Shown here: positions 44,315-46,528 of the stretch, piece after piece
How positions within the stretch are numbered: the first letter of the stretch is position 1
How the letters are laid out: each line of letters starts with the position of its first letter
NCBI GenBank assembly: GCA_036557885.1
Contig: DATBGS010000045.1
Location: forward strand, 1-46,528
Length of the DNA stretch: 46,528 nucleotides
Source: DATBGS01 sp036557885
Lineage (GTDB): Bacteria > Chloroflexota > Ktedonobacteria > Ktedonobacterales > DATBGS01
Direction of reading: 5' to 3'
The notes under the pieces: generated by a model
Database searches by the model: none
Seen by the model: the letters and a program-made list of their open reading frames with translations, nothing else
Told to the model about the DNA's origin: nothing
Program-made: the position numbers and the translations under genes

Positions 44315-45430
44315 TTAAGTAACTTTTTCGCTTGCTCTGGGTGGAGAGGCCATCTGCTCCTCGGCCAAATCTCGAAAAACATGGAGGATGGCAGAGGAGA
44401 AACGAGCAAGCCGCTCTGCATACCAGAGTGGGAGAGGCTGAGCATTTTCTCCTTCAACCAGAGTTGCCTGAGTGATTGCCGTTGCCAGGCGATCCAACAT
44501 GGCAGCACTCCATTGTGTGCGATGCCCTACCACCTGAACCTGCCATACCGGTGTCCGCGCGCGGGCACGCATTGAAAAACCAAGAATGCCGCTGTGATGC
44601 AGTTCAGCAGGCTGCCAGCGCGGGTCTAACTTTAAATCCTCCAGAGCATAGGCAACGGTGCGCGAATGCGGCGATAAAAGCTGATAGAGCAGGCGCGACA
44701 TTCCCACCTGGCGCAGCCCTAACCATTCGCGTTGAATCAATTCTGCCAGGTCTGCTGTAGTCTCGTCGGGGCTGGTATTCGGATTATTCTTCAGCGCTAC
44801 AAAGAGCGACCACGCGGCGCTGGTCTGTATGCTGGCAACCATGCAGCCCTCTGGGTTGAAAGGGAAGAGCCGGTGAAGTTGGGAACTCCAAAAGCTGTTA
44901 ATGGCTGAAACCATATCTGTCCATTCTTCTTGAACCTCCTCCGTCTGCTCGCGATTTCCTGCCTCATCACGCGAAACAAGAATAGGCAAGCTGAGCAAGA
45001 TGACCTGTGGAGGTGTCCGGGCAGAAATGATCTCATTCAAGAGTTCATACATATGTTGTATCAATTTCCATCGGAGGCGGAGGCTGCTCTCGTAAAAATC
45101 CAAATCCCCCATATGGACCCGTACTTGCTCGCGTGCATCCAGAACGTGTTGTTGCTGGAGTTTCAACTGGTGGGCATGGATGTTGAACCCATACAGCAAA
45201 CCTCCAAAGGCCGAAAGGGTAGCAGAAGAGCTTGCCACTCCGGCAATATCAAGCACCGCCGTCTCATTTTGGGGCAGCGGGAAGGCGTGAATGACTCCAG
45301 AAGCCTGGAGTGCCTGCTGAAGACGCTGTGATTGCTGTAATTTTCTTGCCAACCTTTGAGACGCGCTCTTCAGGCTCACTTCGAGTTCGGCAGCAATCTC
45401 GGAGGCGAGCGTTGTTCGTGTCTGTTCCAT
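44315..45430 (-). CDS. NurA-like HerA partner protein (probable)
   Basis: 371 residues from ATG 45430, with a GGAGAG site upstream. It sits directly before herA, the place NurA nucleases usually take. The N-terminal half has A-V-L-D-I-A-G-V-A-S-S-S and G-G-L-L-Y-G-F-N-I-H, reminiscent of the first acidic motif of NurA, and a coiled helical segment. The C-terminal half (W-Q-V-Q-V-V-G-H and P-L-P-L-W-Y-A-E-R-L) resembles the tail of NurA proteins. The second acidic motif is not clear (I-L-L-S-L-P-I-L-V-S-R-D), so nuclease activity may be lost. Assignment rests largely on position and weak similarity. Confidence 0.5.
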   Translation of the reverse strand: MEQTRTTLASEIAAELEVSLKSASQRLARKLQQSQRLQQALQASGVIHAFPLPQNETAVLDIAGVASSSATLSAFGGLLYGFNIHAHQLKLQQQHVLDAREQVRVHMGDLDFYESSLRLRWKLIQHMYELLNEIISARTPPQVILLSLPILVSRDEAGNREQTEEVQEEWTDMVSAINSFWSSQLHRLFPFNPEGCMVASIQTSAAWSLFVALKNNPNTSPDETTADLAELIQREWLGLRQVGMSRLLYQLLSPHSRTVAYALEDLKLDPRWQPAELHHSGILGFSMRARARTPVWQVQVVGHRTQWSAAMLDRLATAITQATLVEGENAQPLPLWYAERLARFSSAILHVFRDLAEEQMASPPRASEKVT

Positions 45431-45570
45431 GATGCGCTCTCCAGGGTGATAGTTCTTTGATTCATGAGGATAGCAGGTGAATACTCCCATGCAAGCGGCG
45501 TAACCGAGAACCAAGCTGCCACTCATCTACATAGCGTTGGACTTGTGAACGGTGAACAAAAGAAAGTCTC

Positions 45571-46528
45571 TCATGCTGCTGTGTTGAGGCATCTGCATCT
45601 GAAGAAAGAATCCCAAGCGCCTCCAATTCGCCCCAACCTCAGGTTCAGCGGGGAGATGAGTAACCAGCCACCATTGAGGAGTGTCACATCATCTGCCCAA
45701 CGGATTAGCAGCCTGGTAGTCATCTCTGGATAAAGCGAGCCAAATGGTAGCCAGATGCTGATGCGCTGCTCAGCTTGTGCGCCAGTGGTAATCCCCCCTT
45801 CTGCTTGAATGGCCCATCTAGCAAGCGTAGCTAATCCACCAGTGAATCGGCGCAGGCTCATTCCTTGTAGGAAATCTTCTGCGCGCTTTTCTAACTGACG
45901 GATTCGCTCTCTGGTGAGGTCGAGAAGAGCGGCCATTTCCTCCAGCGTTCGCGGTTGCCCATCCAGCACACCCGAACGAGCCAGCAGTACCTTCATCTCA
46001 CGAGGAAGCGCCTTTTTTCTGGCGCCAGTGCTTTCAGGCAGGAAGTTGATGTAAGAGTCTATAAGCTCAGCAAAGAGGGCTTCCACAGTAAGATCGGCCA
46101 GGACATGGCGTGCCTCTTCTTGTGCTGGAGTTGCTGCCTGCAACAAGTGTGTTACCAGCCTATCAGCGAGCGCTTGTTGGATGATGTCAGTAAGCTGATT
46201 AGCGGACTCAAGAGAAGTTGTTTGAGCAGCAAGGCTTGTTTGTTCTGACTCGATCAACTCACCTAGCGTCAGGTCGTTGAGGCTGGCGGAAATACTAGTC
46301 CATTTGAGGTCTGGACAGGTTTCCAAGACAGACAGTTGGCGCCAGGCAATCTCGCAGGAATCCAGCAGATCAAGCAGGCGCGTTTTAACGGCTTCCCCAG
46401 AAGGAAGAGGCAGACCTTGCTCGCCAGGCTCTCGTCCTGGACCTTGCAGGATACTCTCTACAGAAAAGTAGAGGGCGCTTGTCTCGCGCTTTGGGACTTG
46501 TTGAGAGGCTGATTGAGCGGGAGTAGTT
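45571..46528 (-). CDS. Sigma-region-4-like HTH protein (partial, runs off the edge)
   Basis: The frame is open from the window edge to a stop at 45571, at least 318 residues, with the N terminus missing. Near 45900 it holds T-L-E-E-M-A-A-L-L-D-L-T-R-E-R-I-R-Q-L-E-K-R-A, the region-4 helix-turn-helix of sigma-70 type proteins that reads a -35 box. The C-terminal 80 residues are not recognised. A TTG at 46326 is a possible internal start, but the frame extends further upstream, so the real start lies outside. It is co-oriented with the NurA-like and herA genes (140-base gap), so it may belong to or regulate the same operon. Confidence 0.7.
   Translation of the reverse strand, partial: TTPAQSASQQVPKRETSALYFSVESILQGPGREPGEQGLPLPSGEAVKTRLLDLLDSCEIAWRQLSVLETCPDLKWTSISASLNDLTLGELIESEQTSLAAQTTSLESANQLTDIIQQALADRLVTHLLQAATPAQEEARHVLADLTVEALFAELIDSYINFLPESTGARKKALPREMKVLLARSGVLDGQPRTLEEMAALLDLTRERIRQLEKRAEDFLQGMSLRRFTGGLATLARWAIQAEGGITTGAQAEQRISIWLPFGSLYPEMTTRLLIRWADDVTLLNGGWLLISPLNLRLGRIGGAWDSFFRCRCLNTAA

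Overview
The window (about 46.5 kb, moderately high GC) looks like a chromosomal stretch from a soil-type member of the Chloroflexota, most plausibly a Ktedonobacteria-like genome. This placement is inference. It rests on large HTH/AAA/TPR regulators, a membrane Ser/Thr kinase with a large outer domain, multi-PAS signalling operons, many decayed genes and insertion-sequence debris. There are no rRNA or tRNA genes, no CRISPR array and no phage structural module that I can see.

Layout. (1) 1-2.5 kb: the end of a class V aminotransferase-like gene, a metal-dependent cyclase/kynurenine-formamidase-like gene and an APC permease, closed by a perfect 19-bp-stem terminator. (2) 2.5-6.1 kb: a graveyard with a frameshifted IS5-like transposase, a collapsed HTH-TPR gene, an intact Imm-5-like gene, a truncated Vgb-like propeller and a scrambled AzlC fused to what looks like a transposase tail. 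(3) 6.1-9.1 kb: a 1013-residue four-module protein (MJ1316, EEP nuclease/phosphatase, 2H phosphoesterase, poly(A)-polymerase-type nucleotidyltransferase) that reads as an all-in-one RNA-end repair enzyme. (4) 9.6-13.3 kb: a VOC protein, a cytochrome P450 and a type-B carboxylesterase. (5) 13.4-19.9 kb: a giant Asp-box propeller protein, a secreted collagen-like/pentapeptide protein and a zinc-ribbon membrane protein. (6) 19.9-24.9 kb (minus strand): an XRE-AAA-TPR regulator, two short peptides sharing an ELTxxDLxQ leader motif (one followed by Gly-Gly), and a Cys-cluster protein. This is the best candidate for an undescribed system. (7) 25.4-32.9 kb: a VOC protein, a Ser/Thr kinase, a LuxR-AAA regulator and an Eis-like acetyltransferase. 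(8) 33.2-37.3 kb: a tightly coupled signalling operon made of four tandem 119-residue PAS repeats, a histidine kinase and a receiver-histidine kinase. (9) 37.3-41.0 kb: an SDR remnant, a D,D-carboxypeptidase, a PLP decarboxylase and a divergent ArsR-type regulator. (10) 41.0-46.5 kb (minus strand): an operon with a sigma-region-4-like gene, a NurA-like gene, a HerA ATPase and a small overlapping ORF. An IS256-family element with 8-bp target duplications splits the last codons of herA.

How the parts relate. The RNA-repair protein and the HerA/NurA-like pair are nucleic-acid repair functions, and HerA/NurA pairs can also act in defence. The PAS/kinase operon and the LuxR, XRE and Ser/Thr kinase genes are sensory. 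The double-glycine peptide and its Cys-cluster neighbour suggest a small modified or exported peptide, but no transporter or known RiPP enzyme is present in the window.
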